From CAZJAT01 sp964544145 (GTDB lineage Bacteria > Hydrothermota > 32-111), in NCBI GenBank assembly GCA_964544145.1, contig CAZJAT010000006.1:1-64000 (forward strand): a stretch of DNA of 64,000 bases, given 5' to 3'. Under the pieces are notes generated by a model. The model was not told where the DNA came from. It saw nothing but the letters and a program-made list of their open reading frames with translations, and searched no databases. A program made the translations under genes and the position numbers. Positions 8,212 through 16,758 of this stretch are shown here, one piece after another. Within the stretch, counting starts at the first letter, position 1, and each line of letters opens with the position of its first letter.

Positions 8212-9332
8212 TTTAAACTCACCTGTGCTGCAAATTCCTTTGCCCACTTTTCAGCAGCTGCTATAGTTTCTGCTGTAACAGTTCTATGGGCAATGTGTTT
8301 CATTACAGCAGTTTCACATATTTTTACAATATCCTTAAATTCAATTTCTCTGTTAATAAATCTCTTTACTGCAACTTCATTTGCTGCTGAGTAAACAGCT
8401 GTATAAGTTTTACCTTTTTTCAAACAATGATAGGCAAGAGATAATGCCCTGTATTTTTTTAAATCAGGTTTATGAAATTCAAGATTTAGGCTTTTGAAAT
8501 CTACAGATTTAATGTTTCTTTCTTTTATTCTACGCGGGTAAAAGAGTGCATATTCTATAGGAAGAATCATATCCGGATGAGCCATATGAGGGATTATTGT
8601 CCCATCATGAAGTTCAACCATTCCATGAACAATTGATTGAGGGTGAATTATAACCTTAATCAAATCAGGGTGAAGATTGAACAAATAAGATGCCTCAATT
8701 ATTTCCAAACCTTTATTCATCATTGTTGATGAATCAATTGTCACTTTTTTCCCCATATCCCACACAGGATGGTTAAATATATCATCCAATGATACACTGT
8801 CTGTTTTATTTTTAAATGGTATACCGCCTGAGGCGGTTATAATAACATTTTTTATATCTTTTCTGCTGAAATTCTTAAGTAATTGCCATATTGCACTATG
8901 TTCCGAATCAACCGGATAAATAGCGGATTTCTTATATTTTTTTAAAGCTCTGTTGATAACAATTCCATATGCTACTATGGTTTCCTTATTGGCTAGAGCA
9001 ATTTTCTTATTCCTTTCAATTGCAGTCATTGTTGGCTTATATCCGATTGAACCCACCAGGGCATTTACCATAATATCATAATCCAAAAACTTGGCTAATT
9101 CATTATTTATGTCATATTCATCAGATTGCTTTATACTATTAACTAATAATTTCCGTTTATTATTTAAACCGAATGATGTCAAACCGTATTTCTCAACTAT
9201 ATGCATCAACTGCTTTTCATTAGAATTTGCTGTAGCGCCAATCAGTTTAAATTTATCAGGGTATTTATCAATAATCTTTAATGTATTCTTTCCTATAGAA
9301 CCGGTTGCCCCAAGCAGAAGAATTTTTCTCAT
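8208..9332 (-). CDS. dxr: 1-deoxy-D-xylulose 5-phosphate reductoisomerase
   Basis: Second enzyme of the MEP isoprenoid pathway (374 residues): converts DXP to MEP with NADPH. Seen: the NADPH-binding ILLLGATGSIGKNTL at residues 4-18, ALANKETIVAYG, the metal-site region YPVDSEHSAIWQ, TASGGIPF and the flexible-loop sequence HPVWDMGKKVTIDSSTMMNK (substrate binding), HPQSIVHGMV. The start is ATG 9332, which overlaps the cdsA stop as ATGA; the open frame runs 30 bases further but lacks support. Together with uppS and ispH it shows that isoprenoids come from the MEP route. Confidence 0.95.
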   Translation of the reverse strand: MRKILLLGATGSIGKNTLKIIDKYPDKFKLIGATANSNEKQLMHIVEKYGLTSFGLNNKRKLLVNSIKQSDEYDINNELAKFLDYDIMVNALVGSIGYKPTMTAIERNKKIALANKETIVAYGIVINRALKKYKKSAIYPVDSEHSAIWQLLKNFSRKDIKNVIITASGGIPFKNKTDSVSLDDIFNHPVWDMGKKVTIDSSTMMNKGLEIIEASYLFNLHPDLIKVIIHPQSIVHGMVELHDGTIIPHMAHPDMILPIEYALFYPRRIKERNIKSVDFKSLNLEFHKPDLKKYRALSLAYHCLKKGKTYTAVYSAANEVAVKRFINREIEFKDIVKICETAVMKHIAHRTVTAETIAAAEKWAKEFAAQVSLK

Positions 9333-10168
9333 ACAATCCTCGGTATAAGAATATAGAGACAATAATAATAGATTATAGGCAATGCAAAAAGCACTGAATC
9401 AAATCTGTCAAGGACACCGCCATGACCCGGAAGGATTGCTGAGGCATCTTTCACTTTTGCATCTCTTTTCATAGCGGATTCAACCAGATCGCCTGCCAAT
9501 CCGGCAAATGCAGCAACTACTGTCATAATGATTATATCAATAATACTAATAAATGGTGTGAAAAAATATCTGAATACAAGGGCGGAGAATACAGCCATAA
9601 TGATTCCGCCGAAGAATCCTTCATATGTTTTTGAAGGGCTTATTCTCTCCAGAATTTTATGCTTGCCGAAAATAGTACCAGTAAAAAAAGCCCACGTATC
9701 ATTCATCCATATAAGAAAAAGTGCAAGAAACAGCAGTATTGCTGAATTAAAATAATTTCCGCTTAACTGCCTTAAAAGCAGTATATGCCCTCCCATCCAT
9801 CCAGTATAAATTATTCCGAATATTGTTGAGGACATATGTATTATAATCCTATCATTACTACGTCTTGTCAATTCACTGACAGAAAGAATTATAAACATCA
9901 TTGTTAAAGTAAAAAAAGATATCGCTGTATTGGTAAAATACATCACAAATGCAGTGAATACGCTACCAATAACCCCAAGTTTAAAATATGGTTCAAGGCC
10001 TCTCTGTGTCAAAATCTCAAAAAACTCATATGCAAATACGGCAATAAGACCCGCTATAAATAAAAGAAGCGGAATACCTCCGTAGTCAAACAATAATAGA
10101 AATATGGGTACAAAAAATACTGAAGTCAGCAGACGGAATATAATATCACTTTTTATTAATTTTCCCAA
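9329..10168 (-). CDS. cdsA: Phosphatidate cytidylyltransferase
   Basis: Integral membrane enzyme (279 residues) that makes CDP-diacylglycerol from phosphatidic acid and CTP, the branch point of phospholipid synthesis. Seen: about seven hydrophobic segments and the C-terminal signature SPSKTYEGFFGG, DLVESAMKRDAKVKD and LPGHGGVLDRFDS, matching the CTP_transf_1 family. The start appears to be TTG 10168, with AAGGGA nine bases upstream, and overlaps uppS by 23 bases; no ATG gives a full N-terminus. Confidence 0.92.
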   Translation of the reverse strand: MGKLIKSDIIFRLLTSVFFVPIFLLLFDYGGIPLLLFIAGLIAVFAYEFFEILTQRGLEPYFKLGVIGSVFTAFVMYFTNTAISFFTLTMMFIILSVSELTRRSNDRIIIHMSSTIFGIIYTGWMGGHILLLRQLSGNYFNSAILLFLALFLIWMNDTWAFFTGTIFGKHKILERISPSKTYEGFFGGIIMAVFSALVFRYFFTPFISIIDIIIMTVVAAFAGLAGDLVESAMKRDAKVKDASAILPGHGGVLDRFDSVLFALPIIYYYCLYILIPRIV

Positions 10169-10850
10169 ATTTTCTTTCCCTTTTCATATAATCATCTACA
10201 GCTTTATCAAATTCATTCTCATCAAAATCAGGCCAATATACACTACTCACATGCAATTCAGCATATGCTCCCTGCCATAAAAGAAAATTGGATATTCGTT
10301 TTTCATCAGCTGTTCTTATAAGCAAGTCAATATCAGGCAATTCAGGATAGTACATACATTTCCTGAATTCATCTTCTGTAATATCTTTCTTATCAGGAAA
10401 TCTTCTATGAACATCCATGCAGGCATCAAGTATTTCCTGCTTCCCTCCGTAATCTATGGCTAAAACAAGATTAATCCCGGTATTAGCTTCTGTTTTCTTT
10501 TCCGTTTTCTGCATCTTTGAGAGTAATACCTTTGAAATTCGTTTTCGTCTTCCAATAAAAGAGACTTTGACATTATTTCTATGCATTTCATCAATCTCTG
10601 AATCCAACAGCTTTGAAAACATTCTCATTAATGTGCTGACCTCTCCCCGAGGTCTATTCCAATTTTCTGTTGAGAATGTGAATAATGTTAGATATGAGAT
10701 ATGCCGTTTTGCAGCATGTTTGATTATCCTTCTGACATTCTCTGCGCCATACTTATGTCCAAAGGTCCTGTTTTTGCCTCTTTCTTTAGCCCATCTGCCA
10801 TTGCCGTCCATTATAATTGCAATATGTGACGGCATTTTTTTTAACAGCAC
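10146..10850 (-). CDS. uppS: Undecaprenyl diphosphate synthase
   Basis: Cis-prenyltransferase (234 residues) that makes the lipid carrier for peptidoglycan and surface glycans, and so supplies the island at 21592-41725. Seen: HIAIIMDGNGRWAKERG with the catalytic Asp (residues 9-25), FGHKYGAENVRRI, LTLFTFSTENWNRP, and the C-terminal DLLIRTADEKRISNFLLWQ stretch. The start is uncertain: GTG 10850 immediately follows the frr stop and has a GGAAG site; ATG 10835 would give a protein starting MPSHIAI. Canonical signature reads RTSGE, here RTADE. Confidence 0.93.
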   Translation of the reverse strand: MLLKKMPSHIAIIMDGNGRWAKERGKNRTFGHKYGAENVRRIIKHAAKRHISYLTLFTFSTENWNRPRGEVSTLMRMFSKLLDSEIDEMHRNNVKVSFIGRRKRISKVLLSKMQKTEKKTEANTGINLVLAIDYGGKQEILDACMDVHRRFPDKKDITEDEFRKCMYYPELPDIDLLIRTADEKRISNFLLWQGAYAELHVSSVYWPDFDENEFDKAVDDYMKRERKFGKINKK

Positions 10851-11408
10851 CTAAACTTCCATTATTTCTTTTTCTTTCTTCTCAAGATATGAGTCAATTT
10901 CCTTTACACAGTCATCTGTTAATTTCTGAATATCCTTTTCAAGTCTCTTCACATCATCCTCAGGCATTTCACCATTGCTCTTTGCATTTTTCAATACATC
11001 ATTTGTTTCTCTTCGAATATTCCTTGCTGCAATTCTGTTATCTTCTGCAATTCTCTTAATATTCTTAATAATATCTTTTCTGGTTTCTTCGGTTAATGCA
11101 GGAACCTGAAGACGAATAACACTTCCGTCATTATTTGGTGTCATTCCCACATTGGCTTTCTGAATTGCTTTTTCGATTTCTCCAATGACTGCTTTATCCC
11201 ATGGCTGAATAACAATTAATCTTGGTTCAGGAGTTGAAATATTTGATAACTGATTGAGCGGAGTCATTGTTTCGTAATAATTAACACTAATACCATCAAG
11301 TAATGCGGGGCTAGCCTTACCTGTTCTAATCTTAGATAATTCCTTTTTAAAATTATCAACTGTTTTACTCATCTTTAATTGAGTTTCAGTAAATATCTGC
11401 TCACGCAT
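10851..11408 (-). CDS. frr: Ribosome recycling factor
   Basis: RRF (185 residues, normal length) that splits post-termination ribosomes together with EF-G. Seen: FKKELSKIRTGKASPALLDG near residues 19-38, NISTPEPRLIVIQPWDK, IGEIEKAIQKANVGMTPNND and the C-terminal helix with DDCVKEIDSYLEKKEKEI. It sits between pyrH and uppS in the widespread rpsB-tsf-pyrH-frr order and has an AATAGGAGG ribosome-binding site. Confidence 0.96.
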   Translation of the reverse strand: MREQIFTETQLKMSKTVDNFKKELSKIRTGKASPALLDGISVNYYETMTPLNQLSNISTPEPRLIVIQPWDKAVIGEIEKAIQKANVGMTPNNDGSVIRLQVPALTEETRKDIIKNIKRIAEDNRIAARNIRRETNDVLKNAKSNGEMPEDDVKRLEKDIQKLTDDCVKEIDSYLEKKEKEIMEV

Positions 11409-11419
11409 AATTCCTCCTA

Positions 11420-12142
11420 TTAATGTACAAGAGTACCTATGTTTTTGCCTTTTATAATCTTTATCAGGTTACCGTAAACCGTACTGTTGTAAACTATTAT
11501 AGGTAATTTATTTTCCTGACTGAGTGAAATTGCAGTCATATCCATAATTCTTAACTTATCTCTCATTACATTGGCATATTCAATCTGTGAGAATTGTTTT
11601 GCTTTCTTATTTTTTACAGGGTCATGATCAAAAATACCGTCAACCTTTGTTCCTTTTAGAACCACATCTGCATTTATCTCTATTGCGCGAAGAACTGATG
11701 CTGTATCAGTTGTAAAAAAGGGATTACCCGTACCCGCTGTAAAAATAATTATCCTGTGCTTATTAAGATGTGATATGGCCTTTCTTCTTATAAATGGCTC
11801 GGCAAGCTCACTCATGTTTATTGCTGTCATCATTCTCGTCTCACAGCCAAGGCTTTCCAGCATATCCTGAAGCACCATGCCATTGATAACAGTAGCCAAC
11901 ATACCTGTATAATCAGCTTTGACCCGTTCAACACCTAATTTCTTCACTAATTCAGTCCCTCTTATAATATTCCCTGCTCCTATTACAACAGCTACATCAA
12001 CCCCCATTGCATGAACTTCAGCTATCTCTTCAACAAGTGGCTTTATAGCAGATTCGGAGAGAATACTGCTTTTATTGTCAGACAATATCTCTCCGCTTAA
12101 TTTAAGAAGGATTTTTTTGTACTTCAAATTATTTTTCTTCAC
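11420..12142 (-). CDS. pyrH: UMP kinase
   Basis: Hexameric amino acid kinase-fold UMP kinase (240 residues, the family length). Seen: KILLKLSGEIL near the N-terminus, AVVIGAGNIIRG, DYTGMLATVINGM, FTAGTGNPFFTTDTAS and DGIFDHDP. The open frame reaches 12205, but GTG 12142 is chosen: it lies one base after the tsf stop, has a GGGGGAA Shine-Dalgarno and gives the normal length, whereas the extension overlaps tsf by 60 bases. Confidence 0.95.
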   Translation of the reverse strand: MKKNNLKYKKILLKLSGEILSDNKSSILSESAIKPLVEEIAEVHAMGVDVAVVIGAGNIIRGTELVKKLGVERVKADYTGMLATVINGMVLQDMLESLGCETRMMTAINMSELAEPFIRRKAISHLNKHRIIIFTAGTGNPFFTTDTASVLRAIEINADVVLKGTKVDGIFDHDPVKNKKAKQFSQIEYANVMRDKLRIMDMTAISLSQENKLPIIVYNSTVYGNLIKIIKGKNIGTLVH

Positions 12143-12143
12143 A

Positions 12144-12740
12144 TTATTCCCCCAATTTAAATAATGCAAATCTCCTAAGTACAATGTTTTCACCAAATTT
12201 TGCAATATTTGATTTTATATAATCATCAACCGAGATATGGTCATCACTACCGAAGAATTCCTGATTGAGCATACAGTTTTCTTCATAAAATTTCTCTATT
12301 TTACTTTCAACTATTTTATCAATCATGTTTTCTGGTTTTCCTGCTTCTTTTAATTGCTCTATATAAACTGTTTTTTCTCTTTCAATAAACGCTTCAGTAA
12401 CTTCATCAGATGATATGAAAAGAGGTTCAACTGCTGCTATATGAACTGCAAGCTGATGAACAAAATCCTCATATTCTTTATTGTTTGCAACAAAATCTGT
12501 CTCACAATTAACTTCGATTAAAACACCTAATTTCTTATTATAATGAATATATGAATGAATAATGCCTTCTTCTGCTGCTCTACCTGACTTCTTCGCTGCT
12601 TTCAGCAATCCCTCTGCTCTCAGCTGGTCAATTGCAACTTCAATATCACTATCCGATTTTTCTAATGCTTTTTTACAGGCCATTATACCAAGCCCTGTCC
12701 GGCCTCTTAATTCCTTTATCAATTCCATTGATATTTTCAT
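12144..12740 (-). CDS. tsf: Elongation factor Ts (short form)
   Basis: Nucleotide exchange factor for EF-Tu (198 residues). Seen: VKELR-like start LIKELRGRTGLGIMACKKAL with the conserved TGLG..ACKKAL helix, then DIEVAIDQLRAEGL, and the core EVNCETDFVANNKEYEDFV near residues 76-94. The length matches the short bacterial/chloroplast-type EF-Ts that lacks much of the coiled-coil subdomain of E. coli EF-Ts. It follows rpsB by 18 bases and has an AGGAGG site. Confidence 0.95.
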   Translation of the reverse strand: MKISMELIKELRGRTGLGIMACKKALEKSDSDIEVAIDQLRAEGLLKAAKKSGRAAEEGIIHSYIHYNKKLGVLIEVNCETDFVANNKEYEDFVHQLAVHIAAVEPLFISSDEVTEAFIEREKTVYIEQLKEAGKPENMIDKIVESKIEKFYEENCMLNQEFFGSDDHISVDDYIKSNIAKFGENIVLRRFALFKLGE

Positions 12741-12758
12741 TTTGCCTCCTATATACTA

Positions 12759-13538
12759 CTATTCCTTAATTTCTTCTTTTCTATGCCTTGTCTCTCTCCT
12801 GCTATTCTTCTCCTGAACTGTGCTTTCATTTGCATTCTCTTTCGGTTCATTATTCTTTCTCAGCATCTTACCGGTATTCACAGCATCAGTTATCACACTT
12901 GTTATCAAATCAATGGATTTAATTGCATCATCATTACCCGGAACAGGGATGTCAATGTTATCAGGGTCTGAATTCGTATCAGTTATTGCAATAACAGGGA
13001 TATCTTTCAGATTAGCTTCATGTATTGCAATGGCATGTTTTTTGGTATCTACAACAAATAATAGTCCGGGAAGACGTTCCATATTTTTTATTCCGCCGAG
13101 GACCTTCTGCTTCTTTGCATTTTCTCTTTCAACTGCAAGCATTTCCTTTTTTGTCAGATTTGCATATTCTCCGGATTGCAGATTTTTTTCATATACTTTC
13201 ATAGAATTAAGTGTTTTTCTTACAGTCTTGAAATTGGTAAGCAAACCACCAAGCCATCTTTCATGTATGTAATATGAATTACATTTTTCTGCTTCTGTTT
13301 TGATAATATCCTTAGCTTGCTTCTTTGTACCAACAAACATCACATCCTTTCCGGAAGCAACGACCTCAACAACCAGATCATGCGATTCTTTAATCTGCTG
13401 AAGTGTCTTCATTAGATCAATGATATAAATACCATTCCTCTCTGCAAAGATATACTGTTTCATCTTGGGGTTCCAGCGTTCACTCTTATGACCGAAATGA
13501 ACTCCGGCTTTTAGAAGATCCTGAATAGTAACCTTCAT
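12759..13538 (-). CDS. rpsB: 30S ribosomal protein S2
   Basis: S2 (259 residues) binds the 30S head-body junction. Seen: LLKAGVHFGHKSERWNPKM at residues 8-26, IYIIDLMKTLQQI, VMFVGTKKQAKDII, YIHERWLGGLLTNFKTV and AITDTNSDPDNIDIPVPGND, all S2 signatures. The last 35 residues are a charged, low-complexity tail (EPKENANESTVQEKNS...). It has an AAGGAGG site and is preceded by a structured 98-base leader. Confidence 0.97.
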   Translation of the reverse strand: MKVTIQDLLKAGVHFGHKSERWNPKMKQYIFAERNGIYIIDLMKTLQQIKESHDLVVEVVASGKDVMFVGTKKQAKDIIKTEAEKCNSYYIHERWLGGLLTNFKTVRKTLNSMKVYEKNLQSGEYANLTKKEMLAVERENAKKQKVLGGIKNMERLPGLLFVVDTKKHAIAIHEANLKDIPVIAITDTNSDPDNIDIPVPGNDDAIKSIDLITSVITDAVNTGKMLRKNNEPKENANESTVQEKNSRRETRHRKEEIKE

Positions 13539-13560
13539 CTATCCTCCTTGGTTATGCGTC

Positions 13561-13621
13561 CATTGTCCAAAGGAAAGAGAACATTAAATAATGCACCGCT
13601 CTTCCCCAATAAAGGACAATG
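13561..13621 (-). promoter_or_regulatory. Structured leader upstream of rpsB (candidate S2 autoregulatory RNA)
   Basis: Between rpsI and rpsB the minus-strand RNA can form nested helices: CATTGTCC/GGACAATG (13621-13614 with 13568-13561), an inner GGAAGAG/CTCTTTCC helix with one bulge (13605-13599 with 13579-13572), and a small CATT-ATTT-AATG hairpin at the tip. No T tract follows, so it is not a terminator, and it ends about 10 bases before the AAGGAGG site of rpsB. rpsB leaders bound by S2 are known in other bacteria (for example the t44 RNA of gammaproteobacteria); that this is one is inference. Confidence 0.45.
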
Positions 13622-13636
13622 TGAGTGATTTTATTA

Positions 13637-14029
13637 TTATCTCTTTGAGAACTGGTAGCTCTTTCTTGCTTTTGCCAGTCCGTATTTTCTTCTTTCTTTC
13701 TCTCTGGGATCTCTTGTCAGATATCCCTTCTCTTTCAGCAAATGTTTTAATTCAGGGTAATTCTCTTCAATAGCTCTTGCAACTGCCAATTTGATGGCAT
13801 CCTTTTGACCAGTTATACCGCCGCCATTAACCTTTGCAATAACATTAACCTTGCCTTCAAGGTTTGTGTCTGTCAATACCTGAATAATATCATTCCTATG
13901 ATCAATCCTTCCAATAAAATCATTGATTCTTTTGCCATTTATCATAATATAACCGCTTCCTGGCTTCAATCTGACTCTGGCTATTGATTCTTTTCTCCTG
14001 CCTGTATAGACCTTATTCTGATTGTTCAA
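13637..14029 (-). CDS. rpsI: 30S ribosomal protein S9
   Basis: S9 (130 residues) of the 30S head; its C-terminal tail reaches the P-site tRNA. Seen: YTGRRKESIARVRLKPGSG at residues 8-26, GGGITGQKDAIKLAVARAI and the tail YGLAKARKSYQFSKR, which ends in the conserved SKR/FSKR sequence. The start is TTG 14029 with an AAGGAGG site; no nearby ATG fits. It lies 10 bases after rplM, the standard pair. Confidence 0.97.
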   Translation of the reverse strand: MNNQNKVYTGRRKESIARVRLKPGSGYIMINGKRINDFIGRIDHRNDIIQVLTDTNLEGKVNVIAKVNGGGITGQKDAIKLAVARAIEENYPELKHLLKEKGYLTRDPREKERRKYGLAKARKSYQFSKR

Positions 14030-14039
14030 TCAAACCTCC

Positions 14040-14468
14040 TTAAACCATTATCTGCTGAGGGCTCTGTGCACTCTGAATATGCTTATCATCTACATAAACT
14101 CTGAGTCTGGTCAGCATCTTTCTTCCAATTTTATTCTTCGGCACCATACCTTTTATTGCATGTTCAAGTACCCTCTCCGGGTGTTTCTCAAATAAATCCT
14201 TATATGATGTTTCTTTCAAATTTCCTACATATCCCGAATGGGAATAGTATTTTTTATTCATACCCTTGTTGCCTGTCAATTTAATCTTTGCTGCATTTAT
14301 TACAACAACACCACCGCCATTGTCAACATCGGGTGAATATGTGGGTTTATTCTTGCCCATCAGATAGCGGACAACTGCTGTAGCTACTCGTCCGAGTGAT
14401 TTGTCTGATGCATCAATAATATACCAGTCGTGACTTACGTCTTCTTTTCTCACTCTGGTTGTTTTCAT
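14040..14468 (-). CDS. rplM: 50S ribosomal protein L13
   Basis: L13 (142 residues). Seen: WYIIDASDKSLGRVATAVV near residues 16-34, LMGKNKPTYSPDVDNGGGVV, the KKYYSHSGYVGNLKE stretch and HPERVLEHAIKGMVPKNKIG. An AAGGAG Shine-Dalgarno precedes the ATG, nine bases after the stop of the TPR lipoprotein, so both are probably on one transcript. Confidence 0.97.
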   Translation of the reverse strand: MKTTRVRKEDVSHDWYIIDASDKSLGRVATAVVRYLMGKNKPTYSPDVDNGGGVVVINAAKIKLTGNKGMNKKYYSHSGYVGNLKETSYKDLFEKHPERVLEHAIKGMVPKNKIGRKMLTRLRVYVDDKHIQSAQSPQQIMV

Positions 14469-14477
14469 CTTAACTCC

Positions 14478-15542
14478 TTAATTTCCCTGCTCTTCGAGGT
14501 TTTTATATTTTTCATAATTCTTCAAAGCTTCATCATTCTTACCCAGATCACTGTATGCCTTTGCTTTGAGCCAGTAAACTGAGCTGGTTTCTCCGAATAG
14601 CTCAATAAACTTATCCATTGTCTCATTTGTCTTTGAATAATTCTTAGCATTATAATATGACAGTCCCAGCTGATACAATGCCTGGAAATCATCATTATTC
14701 ATTGTAAATGCTTTATCAAAATAGATAATGGAATTTTTGTAATCCTTCAAATTAAAATAACTGTCAGCTATATAAAAAATTACACTCTGATATATTTTTT
14801 TCTGTTTCGTCTTTAAATCATCATCAAGTGTTTCATAGTAATTTTCATAGATTTGAAAATCCTTGAGCGCTGCCTTATAATTATTCTGAGTATAATTGAT
14901 ATCACCAAGATAGAATTTAATCTGAGGGTTATTTTTATCAATAGCATCAGCCTTTTCAAGATATACCTTTGCATTAGCATAATCTTCATTATCAATGTAA
15001 TATCTGGCAACATTGAAAATTATGGAGATATCATCCGGACTCTTAGCCTGTGCTTTTTCATATACATCAAGCATTGCCTTTTCATTGTTTGTAGCAACAT
15101 ATAGTAAGATAAATGATTTATCATTGAGCAATGTGTCCTTAATCAATTCTGCAGCTCTAAGCCATCTCTCATAATCTGCTGTTTTTTCAGCTGCATTATC
15201 ATCAATCTGGAATCCATTTCCTGCTCTGTAAAATGTAGCCCAATACAATTCAGGTTCTTTACGCATATTATCAAGAACTGTTTTCCCTGTATCAACTTCA
15301 AGCGCTTTAAGCATATAATCTGCAGCTTTATCATATTCATCCTTCTCAATATAAGCTCTGCCAAGCCATACATATGCTTCCGGATTATTGGGATTTGTCT
15401 GAGTTTCCATCTGGAACTGTTCAATTGCCTTGTCAAGATTATTCTGCTGCATGTATATTATACCTGATGACATAAACTGACTGCTGCAGCCTCCAAATAT
15501 AGCAATGATAATTACTGTGAGCATTATAATTCTGCCCTTCAT
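14478..15542 (-). CDS. TPR-repeat lipoprotein
   Basis: A 354-residue secreted protein with a signal peptide (residues 1-18) and a lipoprotein-type cysteine at 19 (FGGC), then tetratricopeptide repeats along almost its whole length. Seen repeats include LDKAIEQFQMETQTNPNNPE, PEAYVWLGRAYIEKDEYDKA, PQIKFYLGDINYTQNNYKAA and DFQALYQLGLSYYNAKNYSK. Such proteins act as scaffolds for envelope complexes (BamD- and PilF/PilW-like roles are examples), but no specific partner can be named. It is the first gene behind a strong promoter and an AGGAGG site and is followed directly by rplM-rpsI, an unusual partner for ribosomal protein genes. Confidence 0.85.
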   Translation of the reverse strand: MKGRIIMLTVIIIAIFGGCSSQFMSSGIIYMQQNNLDKAIEQFQMETQTNPNNPEAYVWLGRAYIEKDEYDKAADYMLKALEVDTGKTVLDNMRKEPELYWATFYRAGNGFQIDDNAAEKTADYERWLRAAELIKDTLLNDKSFILLYVATNNEKAMLDVYEKAQAKSPDDISIIFNVARYYIDNEDYANAKVYLEKADAIDKNNPQIKFYLGDINYTQNNYKAALKDFQIYENYYETLDDDLKTKQKKIYQSVIFYIADSYFNLKDYKNSIIYFDKAFTMNNDDFQALYQLGLSYYNAKNYSKTNETMDKFIELFGETSSVYWLKAKAYSDLGKNDEALKNYEKYKNLEEQGN

Positions 15543-15587
15543 AGTAAAACCTCCTATAATATATTTAATATCAATTTAAGGATTGTT

Positions 15588-15615
15588 ATTTTAACAGAAT
15601 TCATTTATTTGTCAA
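15588..15615 (-). promoter_or_regulatory. Strong sigma-70-type promoter of the TPR lipoprotein-rplM-rpsI-rpsB run
   Basis: Minus strand TTGACA (15615-15610), 16-base spacer, TAAAAT (15593-15588). The predicted start near 15581 leaves a leader of about 40 bases with an AGGAGG site before the ATG at 15542. It is the only good promoter I see upstream of the ribosomal protein and envelope genes down to fhs. Confidence 0.65.
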
Positions 15616-15728
15616 GCCGAAAAATAAGGTCCAGCGCTGATTTGAACACTAAATCCAAAAAATGCATTGCATTCCCTATATTATTTTATTGCTTAGCTTA
15701 CATCGCACATCAAATATATGCTAATATA

Positions 15729-16535
15729 TCAGATAGCCCTATATGGGAATATCCATGCACAACAATCATACTCTGCTCCATCATCATTGAGTGCATTGAA
15801 ATGCATACCATCCACAATGCACCTGTAAATTCCGCTTTTATCCGGAACTGTCCATGTAGATGAATAAATACCGTTATTTATATAAGCTCTACTCCTTTTC
15901 ATATTGGAGTGAATAAAGAAAATATTGTCCGTATTTGCTGAATATATATCTATTGTGATATCAGCAGATACAGGTAATTCCATTATATCATCCCTACTAA
16001 AAAAATCATCAATATCTATGATAACAGTATCAATGATATTGTCAGCATAAATGTGTATTGAATCTATGTTAAGGTTAGCAGAATCCGTAGGCTGAGCATA
16101 TATTGCTCCGCATGTCAATTCATCCAGTCTCCAGCCTCCATGATAATTCCTGTTGGTGTCTTTCTTGAATACTGCATATCTTATCAGTGTATCAATAAAT
16201 GGCTTGCTCAGATATGCGGTATCCAGCGAATCTGTTAAATAGGCAATATTTAAATAACCATCTAATTCAATGCTAATTTCAGCAAAAGCAGAATCCCCAT
16301 CCATTGTTATTTCAGTCAAGAATGAGGTACCATCTTCTGCCCTCTCCCTATACCAGAAAAATGTGTTAATCTCCGATTTTGTATCATCCTCAATGCTGAA
16401 AGAAAATCCTGCAATTAGAATATCTTGATAATCTGCAATAATCAGATTGATATTATCCTCATCACTGATTGAGCCAAGTGTACAGGATGCAAATAACCCC
16501 AGTATAAGTAAAGAAAGTATTGTATACTTCTTCAT
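15729..16535 (-). CDS. Putative lipoprotein of unknown function
   Basis: A 268-residue protein that I do not recognise. Seen: a short signal peptide ending in LFASC with the lipid-attachment Cys at 18, then a mostly polar, Asp-, Ser- and Thr-rich sequence with many short alternating hydrophobic stretches, which suggests a beta-rich extracytoplasmic fold. A run such as NIIDTVIIDIDDF fits beta strands. It has an AAAGGAGG site and its own promoter candidate about 110 bases upstream. Downstream, 186 bases separate it from the TPR lipoprotein with no evident terminator. Confidence 0.75.
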   Translation of the reverse strand: MKKYTILSLLILGLFASCTLGSISDEDNINLIIADYQDILIAGFSFSIEDDTKSEINTFFWYRERAEDGTSFLTEITMDGDSAFAEISIELDGYLNIAYLTDSLDTAYLSKPFIDTLIRYAVFKKDTNRNYHGGWRLDELTCGAIYAQPTDSANLNIDSIHIYADNIIDTVIIDIDDFFSRDDIMELPVSADITIDIYSANTDNIFFIHSNMKRSRAYINNGIYSSTWTVPDKSGIYRCIVDGMHFNALNDDGAEYDCCAWIFPYRAI

Positions 16536-16646
16536 TTATCCTCCTTTGATTTATTTAAAATTATTTATGTATAATATCCTTTAAGCATACTTTTTATCTA
16601 TAATATTCTCTGCTAAAGTACCTGATTTCCTTTGCTATAAATAATA

Positions 16647-16675
16647 ATAATAAACATTATTATAGTTATTGTAAA
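16647..16675 (-). promoter_or_regulatory. Promoter candidate for the orphan lipoprotein gene
   Basis: Minus strand TTTACA (16675-16670), 17-base spacer, TATTAT (16652-16647). The 222-base region 16536-16758 around it is very AT-rich and otherwise shows no gene, no tRNA and no clear hairpin terminator. Confidence 0.45.
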
Positions 16676-16758
16676 GAGAATTGATTTCATTTGTAATTTT
16701 ATTGATAATTGCGAATTGCTTATTGATATGATATCTAGAAATAAAAAACACTTATGTA

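Noticed and set aside
13561..13621. Terminator between rpsI and rpsB
   Set aside because: The inverted repeat has a 45-base interior and no T tract; it reads better as a structured leader.
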